From NCBI RefSeq assembly GCF_002078875.1, contig NC_034410.1, positions 80,996,832 to 81,060,831 of the forward strand: DNA of 64,000 nt, read 5' to 3'. The notes beneath the pieces were generated by a model. That model did not search any database, was not told where the DNA came from, and saw only the letters and a program-made list of their open reading frames with translations. This document shows positions 50,083 through 64,000 of the stretch, piece after piece; position 1 is the stretch's first letter, and each line of letters opens with the position of its first letter. The DNA is from Numida meleagris (taxonomy: Eukaryota; Chordata; Aves; Galliformes; Numididae). Both the position numbers and the translations under genes were made by a program.

Positions 50083-52799
50083 ATTTTTTAATTTTCTTTT
50101 TATCAGATTACATTATGAAAATGGGAATTTTTGACTGTATTCATCTTATTTCTTCTTACACCCAAATAAAATAATTTTGAGTGACAAAGAAATTAATCTG
50201 TTTTTTTTCTTTCATTTTTAATGTAAAACTTAATTTACAGAAAGCTTTAACAGCAACTTGCCTACATAGACTCTGCATTTATGGGGGCAGAAAGTGAATT
50301 TTTTTGCCAGTTATGCAATTAGAAGTTAAGTCTATCACTGAGGTGAGTTGATTAGATGTTTAGAGACACAATCTGGACTGGATAATCACCTCTGGGAAAC
50401 ACATGATCATTTTATCCATAATTTTCTGATTTATTTTTAATGATAAAATAGCACACTAATACATACAAGGTTTCCTCCTTTAAGTTGAAGTAATTTTAGA
50501 GTTATCTTTGCCTGTCTTTGCTTGATGTATATACTTGTTCTTATTGTCAATATGCCTTTCTTCCTCATAATTGATAGCTTTGATCTTAAAAGAATCCATA
50601 AAATTGTAAGGGTAATTACACCTTCAGGTATCGTTCTCGCACCATTGAAAATAGTATGATACAATGCTTACTAGAGCACATTCTAATTACCTGTCCCACT
50701 ACTGCAACATGAAAATTACCTTACAAAAGGATTTGAAGCTAATGTTAGAGATATTGTGAAGAGATATACTAAATGACTACCAGAAAATAGAGCTACTCAT
50801 AATTAGATTAGCTTGGTGTTAATAGAATTAAGCCTCTAATGTGGCTAGGTTGAAAAACCATAGACTGCTTTTACGATTGCACCAAAGATTTGGTAACAGA
50901 TCTGAGAAGGCTTACTACTCCAGAACAAATTATTTGAAATCTAATTTGGGAAAATAAGGTTTCTGTCATTTTCCTTCTAATCTTTATAGCTTTTATATTC
51001 TAAAATCTGTTTGGCTAAAAACTGTATGCAGCATGTAGTCTCACATCACGAGGCCAAGTTGCTTAAAAGAAAGCTAGCATAGTTGAATAACAAATTCCTC
51101 TTTTCCAAATATTTGACAAAAAGCGGTGACATTTTTTCTAAAGCCACTTGAGAAATATCTTGAGTCAGTTTATTCATACTGATACAATTTCTACTTAGGA
51201 ATTAGTTAAAAAGAAAAAAAAAGCTGGTAGAACAAACAGATAAAATATTTTCCTTATGCCCTTTTATACACACTTTCTTAATAACATTTACTTTATAATG
51301 AACTGCAAAAGTATAAGCCAATCTCTGTATAATGCATTAAAATTTCCCAGTAAGTTTGAAACCAGTTATTAGCCATAATCGGAAGTATATTAATGTAATA
51401 AAAATGGGAAACAATAACGGAGTTTTACAGTAGCGAGGTCTCATAATATTGATTTCATTCCTGCTCTAAAAAACTGCATAAAATCCAGCAAATGCGTTTT
51501 AGTTTTGTTTTAAAATATTCATTGCTTTACTATATTCTTCCTGCAAATGCAAAGATCATGAGATCTCTGAGAGATACTCATCCTTTACCTAAGAGGCAAC
51601 AAATTAAAATATCACTGAAACCATCTGCTTCTTACGTGTATCTCTGCCTCCAAAAGGAAAAAATCTGAAAATTTCTGTAAGATTAGGGTTAGGCGCATGT
51701 ACAGGACCTGGAAGGTAAGAAACTCCTTCTGAGTAAGACAAAAATCTGTACATGATGGGGGTCAGCTTTAGAAAAAATTCTCCTACAGGAGAAGAGCAGG
51801 GGCAGGATTATACTCTCAGATGGTAGGTGCTGGTACCCTTGGAGGGGCACAGAAGGCTGCTGAGGGGAGAAAATTACTTGTTAGGTTTTACTGAAAAGAA
51901 AAAAAAAAAATAAACAAACAAACAACAACAAAAGTCACAGAACTTTTTCTATTCAATTTAAATGAAAACAACAACAAAAAAAATAAGATTGTGAATTTTT
52001 ATGTCTGCCCAGTGGTCACATGCATTGTCCTGCCAAACAAAAAGTACCACAAGGCAAATGGGTGACAGTGACCTTTATCATCTAAGATTGTCTTTATTCT
52101 TTCATTTTGCAGCTTTAGATCAGCTTGAGTTATCATCACTTCAGACTCATTTCTCTGATCATAATTTTCTAGCTAAGCGTGAAAGGTAGCAAACACCCAT
52201 CACAGTACAAGAAAGTGTATTTATAGTGATATTAAGACCATAAACATTAACACATCAAATATGAGGATATTCTCAAGGTTAAAGCTTCAGAAAATGCTTG
52301 TTATTTCTTCCATCAGGAGTTCAAGTGCAGAAGTAGTCATAACTTCTGCAAAAGTAAATAAATTTCTCAAGTAATTTGCCAGCTATAATACCCCAGAGTA
52401 CGCGTGTAGTTATATGTACTGCAGGATGTCATACTGCACAGAGTCATGCAGGGACAGAGAATGATTAGATACAGATTTCTCTACAGGAGATCATTAATGC
52501 CTTCAAAGAATTGCCCTTTGGGATACACTGAAATCTCAGATGGCTTGCTGGTATAATTCTTTAAACCTTTTCTGCATATTGTATGCCAGCTTTTAATGGA
52601 TATACTTAGTGAGATGCTTGCTAGAGGGCTACTCTCTAGAGATGTAATGCTTTCATTAATCATTGCAATCCTCAGCAAGGGAAAGGATTCCTATGCCGTA
52701 TGTATCTGCAGCAGACCTGTACTTTTGCTAACGATACAAATGTGTAAAAAAAAACCCAAACAATTTCACTAGCTTAGCACGCATAAAAGCAAAGCAAAG
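50083..52799. other. Unique non-coding DNA
   Basis: Non-repetitive AT-rich sequence with an A-rich (AAAC) patch at about 51898-51930. 50700-51560 is free of recognisable repeats and rich in TAAT-type words, but whether it is conserved cannot be told from one sequence. Confidence 0.45.
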
Positions 52800-52820
52800 A
52801 AAAAAAAAAAAAAAAAAAAA
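52800..52820. repeat. A21 homopolymer
   Basis: An uninterrupted run of 21 A. No LINE or SINE body recognised upstream. Confidence 0.95.
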
Positions 52821-55800
52821 CCACTTACAAAAACATACTGTGTAGTTCAATATGATTGTATATACTTACTTATATTCAAAATGATTTACTGATACATTGT
52901 AGTGGACAGTGCTATTGTGTTTTTTGTATCTGCTGTAGTTTCCATGGAAATAAATAGGAGACATTACTTTTGGAGCAACCTCCATAGTTCCTTAGATTAC
53001 ACCTTTTAAATACTCTGGTTACTACTAAAGGTAATCCTTTGAAAAGCTTTATCAATGAACCAACAAAAACAGTTATTTCTTGTTTCACAGGCAAGCAAAG
53101 CAGGGTTGCATAATGGGATGTTTTGTAAGATTTCTTTCACTAACAATGTATTTTGAAGGCAATAACATTGGAGTCCACTCCTCAGTTCCATCAGTTCCAC
53201 TTTTCAAATGCACTATGAAGTGCATCCCCAGGATGTATCTTCTGACTACCGAACTTCTAAACATGTGAGTAGTCACAGGATTTTCAGACATCAGCATCTT
53301 GTTCATGCATTGTTCAGGAGTGCTGACAGCATGAAATGATTCCTACTGGATGAAGCTACCATTGTATCAAGGTCTCCAGTTGAACTCTGTCCTCCCCTGC
53401 CTGAATTTCTTCTCTCTTATAGTATAGCCTTCTGCCCACTATGTGCAGATGCCTTACAATATGTGTTTTGCCTTCAAAATCACTACAAAACAACAAAAAG
53501 CCAGCCAAATGTATGCCACCATGTACCCAGTTCATTCTGAGATTTTGCTGCTCAGATGTGTGAATGATTTCCATCTGTTCCTATGCAAGATAGAGATTTA
53601 GAGCTGCTGGAACTGAGGAGCCTTCTTTCTGAGAAAAAGCCAGAGCAGCTTGTCAGTGTACACAACCATGAGCACTCACAATCCTGCACACGGAGGGCTG
53701 AGGAAGCTGTCCATTACAAACCAACAGGCATCTCATTCCTATGTCTGCTCATTATCCAAACAGAAATCTGAGCACTCTGAATCTTGAAGACAGTGTAGTG
53801 TTCTGGGTCAGGATGCCAGTATGTCTGCCAGCTGGAGCTGGGCAGCAGTACCAAGTAGCAGTGCTGCTACTTGAACGCACTGAACATTTTGTATCTAAGA
53901 CTTGAGCTCAGGTCCCTATGGTGAAACAGCAATAAATCTGCCTGATAAAATAGTTTGCCAGTGTCTGAGTAAGGAAATTTTACAGCAAGTTTCCTATAGA
54001 TCAGGCTTATTTTGCCTGTACTTAACATACATGCAACCCTGCTGGCTAGGTTAAAAACATACAGCTGCCTGCATTGAATAAAAATGAAAAATTCATCTCC
54101 AAATACTTTGAGGAAGTAAATTCATTACAGCTGTACACTTGTTGTGAACTCCAATTCCTAATTTCTGAGAATGATTTTTAAAACTGTTCTTGCTTTGTAA
54201 GACAGAAAAAATTCAGTCTTTAATGGCTATAGTAGGTTAACCCTTTCCTCTTCACATCCTCATACCCTCCTCCACTGTTAAGCCTCTCAGACTGTACCAA
54301 ATATAATAATAAAAACATTGTACACACAGAAACACACACACTATTTCTTTTCTCTTTCTACGGCAGTTTTAATTTCCCAGTACCTTCCATAATGTAGCTA
54401 CACAACGAAACATGCCAGCAGAACTAGGCATGAGTTTCTTAAATTAATCCTGGCACTAAATTATAACTGAAAAGTACAGCCTTAGACAAGCTAATAACAA
54501 CTAGAATCAGTCTGCCTTCTCACAGGATTGTGTACCTGAAAGCACCTGAAAAAATGACCACACCTACTACCTACAAAGTTGAGATTTCTTCTGCCCAGGA
54601 CGAAGCAAACAAACTGGAGGGATAGAGGCAGTAAAGCTAAAAAGAAGATCAAGCAGACAAACAACATGTGAACAAGTAGAGCAAACTACAACTCTTTGTG
54701 AGCCGTGGGATTGCTTCCAGGGCTCAACAAGCTTATGCCGACATCTGTCTTTATAGCTAAGCTGTCTTTCCTTTTCCCATTGTTGCACTCCAGCAAACTA
54801 TCAACATCCCATCATACATACGTTGCAGTATGTGATGAGATCAAATCATATCTTACTTAAAGCTGCATTGCAGACATGCAGATTCCAATTCAAATACACA
54901 TAGTTCCTTGCATAACCTAGAGCTGTGTGTAAAACAGACTTTAGAGATCATCTTACACCATAGGATCTGTTTAATGGGTTATCAGTCAATTACTACAAGT
55001 CCTACATGTAAAGCAATTAAAGTTTATGAAAGCATTATACAAATGCTGTCACTAAGGTATACGGACGGGGTGCAGCAGCTTGAGCATCAGTGTCTTGTCA
55101 TACTGATAGCTTAGGTGGCTAAATTATTCACATAGTAAGGCTAGAAAAAGTTACCCAAACATTTTATTGGAAAATACTCCTCCCACTCCCACACACTCTC
55201 TTTAGGGACACATATGGGTATTCCTCAGTCTGAAGTGCACAAATAGCTAACTACTCCAGATATAAAGAAGTTCAAAGAACAAGGGCTTGAAGAAAAAATG
55301 GAGTGCAGAATAGAAATGGAATGCGTGGAGAGGGCTACACAGGACAGCAAAGCAAAGATATATACTTTTATTGGTTGAAAGGATGTTCACAGATTATTTT
55401 TTGAAGACAGAAAAGGCATCTGTCTAAACTCATAATTTTCACTTGCAATACCATACATAAAAATTTTTCGCTTCCTAGTCTCTAAATCGACAGAAGTTTA
55501 CTGTTAACCACAATAGGTTTGTAATGCTTTTTCCAGACACTAAACCTCATGCAATCTAAATCTCCTTGGGTTGGGCTGAACATATCAAAACTTTTTAATT
55601 CTTGAGCATTCACCAGGCTGATGGTAGCCACATTGCATATCATACTCCTAATCATCCTTCAATCTAAGGCTGTTTCTTTTATCACCCTGGACTCCTTTGT
55701 AATGGCTGTTTCTTCCACATACGAAACTGCTTAGCCCATCTGCCCTCAAAGTACACAACTATTTAGATCTCTATCCAAAACACACTTCTTCAACTTCTGA

Positions 55801-58800
55801 TCACTGTAATTTAGAGTCTTCTATTGAGAGATGTGAATATAGAGGCACATGACACAAAATTTCTAAGTGTACTAGCATGATTGTGCCATTCTTAAGAAAG
55901 ACCATAGGATGAGTCCTACATGAACAAAACTCCAGTGCTTCTCTGACGCAGTAGACACATCAAGGCTAGAATACTCTGTCATTTAAATTCTCCATGTCTG
56001 CTTCAAAGGCTCCCTCAGTTCATGTCTTCTCTCCTTTGCTGTTTTCTCATCTGTCCAGCTACCTTCCCTTAATATTGACTGCACTCTCAGTCAGAAGAAA
56101 CTATCAGCCATTTGATGTGGTATTGATTAGCATGGAAAGTATTTTTCCTCCCTCTACCATATTATTATTGCTTTACTTACTCAGAAAGCATTATCAAGGA
56201 TTGTGATGAAAAATGCATCCTTCATACTGCAGAGCTCAGGAGCTTGAAGATGTACTGACTCTAAACCCTGATACAAAAAAATTGATGAGGGATAGAAGGT
56301 GCAGTACAACTTCATTTCCTTGGAGACTGAGAGAAGAATACTGATTATCAGAATGATTCACCTACTGTTTCACGAGCACCTTACAATAAAAAAAAAGATT
56401 TTTGTCAAGATAAAGTCGTGTCTTTATTTATGAGTCATTTAAATTACATATAATTTTTCTTTACTTGTATTAAAATTATCTTGTTGACCAATAAACATTC
56501 AGTTCTTGAGCATCAAATAAAATTATTTTCATCACAAATGAGAGATCACCATAGATGATATAATTGCTACTATTAAACTGCTGGTCAATTGCAGCCACTG
56601 TAGATAATAAACTGCAAAATCTAAATAGAAGACTACAGAAAGTATCATTAGAATTTTCCATCTAACGTGGGTTCAAGAGCTGAAGATTCTGGTTGTGAAT
56701 CACTATTTTATTCTTGTTTATTTTGCTTCTACTCATGTCATTAAGACATGATTTATAGCATTAATATAACATAAATCAATGGTTTTCTAAATATCACTAC
56801 TTGTTATACTTCATGTCAGAAACTTTTGCATTACAGTGGTTTCACAGGAATTTTGCTTTATTTGTTAATAGCTTAGGGCCAAAGAAAAAGTGTTGATGAT
56901 TTTTGACAACCTTACTATTTATAGACAGATCTTTCCTCCCACCATTCTGTACCCCAGTTAGTAGTTCAATTTTGATGATATGCCTTTTTTCCCCTTCTCC
57001 CTCACTTTCCCATATTCTTCTGCCTATCAAAGCTGTGGACACCATCCTTCCAAGTTTATGTTATTTTTGCTCATCAACACAGTGGATCATGGTGTATGTT
57101 CCCAGCATATCCTTCAGGAGCAGCAGAGCTTTTTATGTATTCCTCAAAAGCAGATGGTTTATGTATTTTCTAATCTCGTTTCAAAGTCATCATATGGCCA
57201 TAATGATAGTAACCCTGATTTCCTGCCAAATGAAGACCATAGAAGAACTCTTATAAGGTTCAGTCAGTACCAATACTTCTTTCCAGGCTCCTGAAATTTC
57301 ATAAGGTATCTGAAAAACATCATGTGCTTTTAACATTTGTTTGTTTGCTTTATTCTCCCTCTCTTTCTTGCCACTTGCATTTCTTTGTTGCTGAAAATAG
57401 TAGTACAAAATGTAGATTAGTGACCTGAGATTAGACTAACATGTACAAGGACAGCTGTCTTTAATTAGAGAGCATGGAAGACTATTTAATGCCTGCTTTT
57501 GTTAATAATATTGATCAGGGACAGTGCATGCTCATTGCTGCAAAGAGAATTCCTGATGTGAGAAATTTTCAATTTGAGATTACACAGATAAGAAATTATC
57601 CACAGCTCTGCTGTCTTTCAAAGTATGAATGATGATGTTGATTAGCTAAAATGAAGATACTTCCGTACCATTTTCTAGGAACAGAAAACAACTTTAGAAA
57701 AAAAACAACAGCACTCTTAATGAATTAAAATTTTACAATCTAAACAAGCATGAACATCTTCACCAATTTCTCCATGAACTGAATGAAGAGCAGCATGTCT
57801 CAGGATTGAGATGTTTAAACATGCATTTTTTTCTTTGTAATGGCGTGTTTTATGGATGCATCAGTGTTGTCGTGGTCCCAGAAAAAAAATGAGATCTTCA
57901 AGCACAAAACCACTGTTATTACTGGTGTTGGGCTTCAAAACCTAGATGATGTAATTGTACTAAATAGATAAACATAGCATCCTATCTCCTGCAAACAATA
58001 AAAACAAAAAACAATATGCATACAACCTGGTACTAAAAAGGGAGCAAAATTTGTCTCTAAGTAGAACAGAACAGATGGACTTTAAAGGGTCTCCCAGAAT
58101 TTGTTCTTGCTAGGATGCTTTCCTCCTTTATATAAAGCCTCTTTAAATTAAATATACATATGTAGTTACTGCTCAGGTCCCTAAATTGCTAAGTAATGAT
58201 AAAGTATTTTAACTTGATTGTACTTTATATTCCATTTTCCAGTTAAGATGGGGAAATAAACTTTGTTCTCACCAACGTAAAATGCTTTGCCCAGGCTCTT
58301 AAGACATGGGTAGAGTACTAAAAATGCTGCTAATCGTCTGAAAATAAATACATATCTGGGTATGTCTGTGAATGAGACGAATAAAATCAGAAAAGAAAGC
58401 AAAGAAATGGACTTCAAACAAATCATAAAAAGATTACAAGAGTAGAATTTCAGATGTTATGAAAATTATTATAATTTCTCCTTTTCTATTGTATTCTTTT
58501 TTTTTCCACTACCTCCACCAGGGTCAAGTTCTGGAAAAGAAAAAGCAATTTTTGAAGTGTGAACACAAGATAGTAGAAGAAATCTTCAGCACTCCATTCA
58601 TATTCTCTTGCTTTAAATATATAAACTCCATTTCCTTAATAGGTTGCTTATCCTATTTTTATTGACATTACCAATTTGTATTTGAACGGTGCTCAGATTT
58701 CCTTGAGCCTTATTATGAATTTCTTATTGGACTAATGCTCAACAGTAAAGTAACTTGTTCCTTCTTAGAGCCTCTTTTAAATGTGGTAATTCCATAATGG

Positions 58801-61800
58801 AATGGATACTAAGGCATTACTATATAGAAAAAAATTCTAAACATTGAGAGTCTTGCCAAAAGTTTCTCAACATCAAAAATCTTCTAGAAGGCCTAGGTCT
58901 TATAAGTTTGAATAGATTAAGAAAACGTAATGTTTTCTTCTTCGCTGTAACCCCAGGTAAGCCTCTATCTAGGAATTAGTTGAAGGATTTAAGTTACATC
59001 CACAGTTATCTGAAAAAGAATGACTTGTGAATGATTTGTGAGGTGTAGGAGAGGGAATGTATAGGAGATTTATTGCTACATATTGAAACTAAGTGGAAAA
59101 AAAAAAACTCCCATCAACACCTTAGAAACTATTAACAAATGTGTATTAATATCTAGTTGTCATTTCAGGTGCTACAGAAATTAACACCGCAAACCAGCTC
59201 TATATGCAAGACTAGTGATTGTTGGCTCTGAAGTTGAACAAGAAACAAAACAGCAAGAAAGAAAAAAAATAAATCAACAACTTCCTCTGGGTAAAAGGGG
59301 TGTGCAATATCCTTGTAGTCCATAGAATTCTTTGCTTCCACAGTTTGTTAATTATCACAAAGCCTGGGGGTGGCATAAGTGATTTAAAAACTGAGTCCCC
59401 AGTAAAATCATGTCACAGAGGCTGCTTAACATCCCTCAGAGCCGAAGAAATTGAAGTTCTAAATTGGTCTAGATTCAATCACTGGCACACAAACAAAAGG
59501 TTCTGCAGTTCATTGGCAACACCTTAGGGTAGTGAATCATCTCGTAACTGCTAATTTATTCACAGAAGATACTCTAATAAAAATAAACAACAGTATGTCA
59601 GAAGAATGTTGAGGTTACAAATGAACTTGTAACCCAGCAAAATCCACAGAAAGACTGCTTTTTGTTATTTTCAGTGCTCCCTTTTCTTGTACCTAAGAGG
59701 TGGGTAACAACGTTTGAATCCAAGGCTGTCATGTTGACAGTGCAGATATTTAAGCTGAAGAAATGTGGCTATGAAAATACTTCTAATGCTGCAGTTGGCC
59801 TATACGTTAGGAATTCAGTCAGTTTCCCAAGAAAAGGTATAATTTGTGTATGTTTTCCAGAAAAGGATATATAAATGTTGCCCACATGCAGTTAAGCCAA
59901 AAAAGAAAAGATTAATAGTCAATCTGAAAAGAATATAGTTCTTTTTAACGTGTTTTACTTGTTTGTTTTGGAAGAAATTTCAAGTGGAAACTGTAAATAC
60001 TCGAGGTAAGTAATCAGCTGACAAATGCAGTCACTGGATCTAGATGAGACTAGCATCCATATGTATCTCCATGCATGATAGTCATATTAGTCAAAGTGGG
60101 AGTACATTTCTTAACTGAAAGAGCAGTAAATAAAAACAGAAATTCTTTTTCTAAAATGAATATCGCTCGAGGCCATGTTTGTACCTTCATCTAACTTCAG
60201 TGCCTAACTTGACAGCCAACCATATCTACGTAGAAAGGGCTCCACCTGTCTGTAAGTCAGAAGGTTTATCTACCATTCTCTTACTCTTCACATGCTCAGC
60301 TTGGTTTCCCTTCACCTACAGCTTGGAAGTTCTAAAAAGAAAGCATTGTTTGCACCTCTATAGGGCTTAAACATGGATGCAAAACATATGTCTAATCTTT
60401 ATCCATCCATATCCACTAATCTATTTTGAATGCCTCCATACATTTGTCTTCCGTGGGAAACTGCTTCTTCTGGAAGAAAGCCCCCCAAGAAATTGAATCA
60501 TATCGGTGGCAATAAGATTTAGTGTACTCTAATGAACTTTCTAGAAAATCACCCTAAAGCTATGCTTTACCTATGCCAAAATAGGGTGGTGGTTTATTCA
60601 GCAAGCTTTATGTATACACGTGTAGAGGAAAAACAACAGCACATATTTTAACACCTCTAAATGTTTAATCTAAGTTTATTTAGGAAACATTTTTTCTTCA
60701 TTGTAACCTTTTCAATAAGCAATTTGACACTTAAATCTATTTCTGAAATGTCATGAAGTCAAAAATGGCTAAGAGAAATTATTTTAACACTCATTTATAT
60801 GTAGGGTCAAATCTGAAGTGGCAAGTAATGTGTTAGACAACAAACTTTACAGACAGGGAAAAAATCAATCATTTTAATATCTACATTCATTCTGAAAATG
60901 CTACAGGAGAAGACTGAAGCAGGAATAGGTTTGCATGAGGAGGAAGTAGAAGTTCATTTGTTAATTTTTTTCCCCTGTACTTCCTCTTTTCAAACCCTTC
61001 ACCATCAGAATTCTACCAAACTACTGGCCCTGTAGCTCAGAGTGGTAAAAAGTAAGAGAGGCTGGGGCAGGGAGGAAAGGGAAGGGCAATGCCTTACATG
61101 TTGGCAAACAAACAAGACTAATTATAAATACCAAATTTAAAATTCTTCTCAGATTTTACTTAGTATAGTTGACACACCAGGAAGACGAAGGAAGCTTGAA
61201 GTTGCACCAATTAAGAATCCCTCTGGTCTCTCAGACTGCATTACTTATCTCTAAATTCAGTTTGAAGTCTCTGAAGAATACCACCACGACTCAGGCTATT
61301 TCCAGAAGTTTCTACAAAAGGGTAAAATGAAGACTGCAAATCAAAATTGGAACGAGGAAGAAAAGATCAAAAGTCACACCATACTACACATTTCTTTCAC
61401 GGGAAAGGAATGAGAGAGCTACATGACAGATTAGTTATGTTGCTTAACACAACAGGAAGAAATAGTCGAAGAAAATTAAAGTGATAAGGGCATTACAGAA
61501 ACCTGAACAAAAAGAACACAATATCATAAATGTGATGTAAGTTAATACTGCTAATAAGATCTGGTATTTGATTTTGTCCTTTCACCCTTGCCTTAAATTG
61601 CTGTCCTTATCTACAAGGAAAAGAAAATTATATTCATTATGGCTTGCTTATTGTCTTCAAAAACAACTTGTCCTGAATGCAGGGTGAAAATTCCATCTCT
61701 TCTCAGCTACTGAGATTATTGTGGTGTAGTTAATGACAGTAAGGAATGGCTCTAAACTACTATCTACCTCAGAATGAATGAAGAAAAATAATGCATTCCT

Positions 61801-64000
61801 ATTCTGACAGAACGATACTTGCATTTACACACATCTGCATATGCATATACACAGTGTCATTCAGGCTGTCACTTATGCATATGGGTTGAAATCACAAAAT
61901 TCTGGGATTTGAAGGATGTCCAGAAACCACCCCAGAAAGACCGCCTGGGCTTTCTTTTATTTTACTATGTAAAATAACCCAAGAATAAAATGGAAGTACT
62001 ACTTCACACATCTTTGTGACATCATCTGCTTTTTCTAGATGATATTGCCTAGTCAATTGCCACCTCTAAGGGCAATTTGTTTCAGTGCTTCATTACCCTT
62101 ACCATAAACATCTTTTTTTTACTGATGTCGCACCTCCATTTTTTTTTCCTGAAGATTCTGTGGTATTTTTAAGCACCTTTCTGTATTGGAAACATGAGAC
62201 AAGAGATAACAGAGTGCTTCAAAGTGTTAAATATTGAGATTTCAACACCACCTACTACATAAATAAGAGGAAAAAAGATCAGAAAAGAATAAAAAGTTTT
62301 TTTTTAAAAGTAAAAAAAAAGTCAAGCCTGTTCACTTCTAGAAATGCAGATGAAATAAGTGTTTTCTAAATAAACAGTGAGGGATCAAAGTTTACTGATG
62401 AATCAAAGTGCAAATTATTAGAAATTTATACAGCTGGTTATTTAAAATTGATGGGTATACATAGAAATGCCAGCATTGTATGATTAAAGAAAATGAAATA
62501 AATATAAATTTACTGTGGATTCACATCATAGCATGTTTTTAAGCACCTTTTTCCTACTCAAGAAAGCAATTTGCATCAGTATTCAAGCTGGATTTAGTTC
62601 TGTAACCACAATTAAAAGTCACATTAACCTGTGCATGTATGCATCGACCTACCTATTCATCTTTGCAAACAAAGAAGTTAAGAGCATAAGGATTCTGATC
62701 TGAAGAACTACTTATTCCTATAACTGTGAATTATGGTTCTACTTTTAAAATACAAAACTTTGTTTATGGCAATCGTAGTAGAATTTGAAAATCCATCTAT
62801 ATGTAAAATATAGTTGAGTTTATCACTTTATTTCCAGATTCAAATCAGGCTACACTCAAAAGCTTAGGCTGAACCCTCAGATAATTATAGCTGTGCTTGC
62901 TGAACAAGGTAGGGCTAACATTAAATTACACAGTAGAATTTGCTGGAGATGCTCATGGTATTTATCATAAACATATTTTGTAGAAGTGTTTTCTGAGCAC
63001 AGGAATGCAGATTATTTTGCAGTAATATTTTTCAGAAATACTAATCTTCTAGAAAAATTCCGAAAGTTAAAAAAAAAACAACTGTTTTTAAAATGTGTCA
63101 TATATCATATTTCTTTTGAACCTATTACTACACCTGAACTCAACTTCTTAATTATTATTACTGTTATTTTTAAGCCTAAAGCATGGTTGGGCATTTTGAA
63201 ATTAATCTGAACCAGCTGCAGTCCAGTTTCACAGATGCGCTGTTAAAACACCTGAAGTAATTAAAACACACAACTGCATCACTCAGGTAAGCAACATTAT
63301 GGTTTTGTAAATTATGTTTCCCTGAAGATATAATCAAGAATTTTTAATTATCTAGTCTAACTAAAAACCCTATTTTCTGCAGTTTTTGAATTTCTGGCAG
63401 TCAATATTCACTTGCCAGCTCTTAAAAGAGTAAACTCTTCTCCTATTGGACCAAAGGTAAACCAAAAAAGCATGACTAATTTTTCTTTCCTTTGATTAGA
63501 AAGAACTGTAAATATCCACAGATTTAGGGACAGCTTCCTGCTTAACTTAGCCTGCATTAGCACACGTACTGCGAAAGGAGGATATAGATATATTCATAGC
63601 ATCTGTTACATTGCTTGTATATTTAATGAGACTGCAACATCTGGAAGATAGGGAAACATCAAGCTTTTCAGGAGATTCTATCAGAACTTATCCATAAGCA
63701 GAAAAAGGATATTCTTATCCTCCATACTTCCAGGCTCACCCAAGAAGACAAAATTGATACACTAATATTAATGCTTAATTTAGTTTGATCCCTTATTCGT
63801 TGATCCCCTTTTATCACCATTGATTCATAGATTATAAAAATCTGTTTTCTGCAGTCCATCAAGTCACAATAAAGCTGTGTTAAGCTGTCTATTATCCAAA
63901 AAAAGATAACTTTATCTGTCACTAGCAACCGTGGATCTCTAGCTTCTGAAGAATGAAGAATAATCAAAAGAAATACTTAGCTCAGAGATAACAATGAATA
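52821..64000. other. Unique non-coding DNA to the end of the window
   Basis: About 11 kb without an element I can name. Open stretches are at most about 117 codons (56903-57256 plus) and overlap others in alternative frames, as expected by chance. A small AC-rich patch lies at about 54324-54341. No splice-flanked exon, tRNA or hairpin RNA could be supported. Confidence 0.5.

Noticed and set aside
53583..53771. Plus-strand frame starting MQDRDLELLELRSLLSEKKPEQ
   Set aside because: The first 45 residues look protein-like (charged, helical), but there is no homology I recognise, no clear splice sites and no neighbouring exon, so it is not called as a gene.
60000..60012. Strong-looking splice donor (CGAGGTAAGTAA)
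   Set aside because: No open reading frame or paired acceptor supports an exon. Such matches are common by chance.

Overview
The window looks like non-coding, AT-rich nuclear DNA from a bird, most likely a galliform (chicken or a close relative). The evidence is the repeat content. There are four CR1 LINE pieces, and at least three of them end in the CR1 (ATTCTATG)n tail. There are also compact LTRs of alpharetrovirus-like and other avian endogenous retrovirus types, and a decayed mariner copy. No host protein-coding gene, tRNA, rRNA, operon or CRISPR array is supported. The sequence reads as an intergenic desert or the inside of a very long intron.

Layout. Positions 1-1010 hold a degenerate CR1 ORF1 on the minus strand. 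1011-10334 is unique AT-rich DNA with a long A-rich tract at 9537-9622. 10335-12800 is a plus-strand CR1 ORF2 and 3' end, interrupted by two retroviral LTRs (11059-11416 plus, 11598-11830 minus). 12801-21819 is unique sequence with small simple repeats and a 14-bp tandem repeat at 17357-17412. 21825-22396 is a 572-bp GC-rich LTR-like element with a 5-bp target duplication. 23867-24108 is a minus-strand CR1 3' end, followed at once by a mariner relic (about 24141-24588). 24589-31519 is unique.

31525-40771 is a cluster of four LTRs from three families: 31525-32303 minus, 37326-37667 minus, 38978-39741 plus and 40426-40771 minus. The last keeps a tRNA-Phe primer binding site. 42344-42476 contains an odd 100-bp duplication bounded by two long T runs. 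42662-42904 is a second plus-strand CR1 3' end. From 42905 to 64000 no mobile element, gene or RNA could be recognised apart from homopolymers and microsatellites.

There is no genetic pathway here. What the window records is a history of insertions: CR1 first, then LTRs nested inside it, with solo LTRs left after recombination. The precise calls are five LTR insertions whose ends can be placed to the base by TG...CA termini plus exact 5- or 6-bp direct repeats. The most unusual items are the tiny tRNA-Phe-primed provirus remnant at 40377-40777, the poly(A)-ended 100-bp duplication at 42344-42476, the GC-rich LTR with a terminal hairpin at 21825, and the possible ORF1-to-3'-end CR1 deletion derivative at about 208-1010. 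I saw no convincing sign of an undescribed host system.
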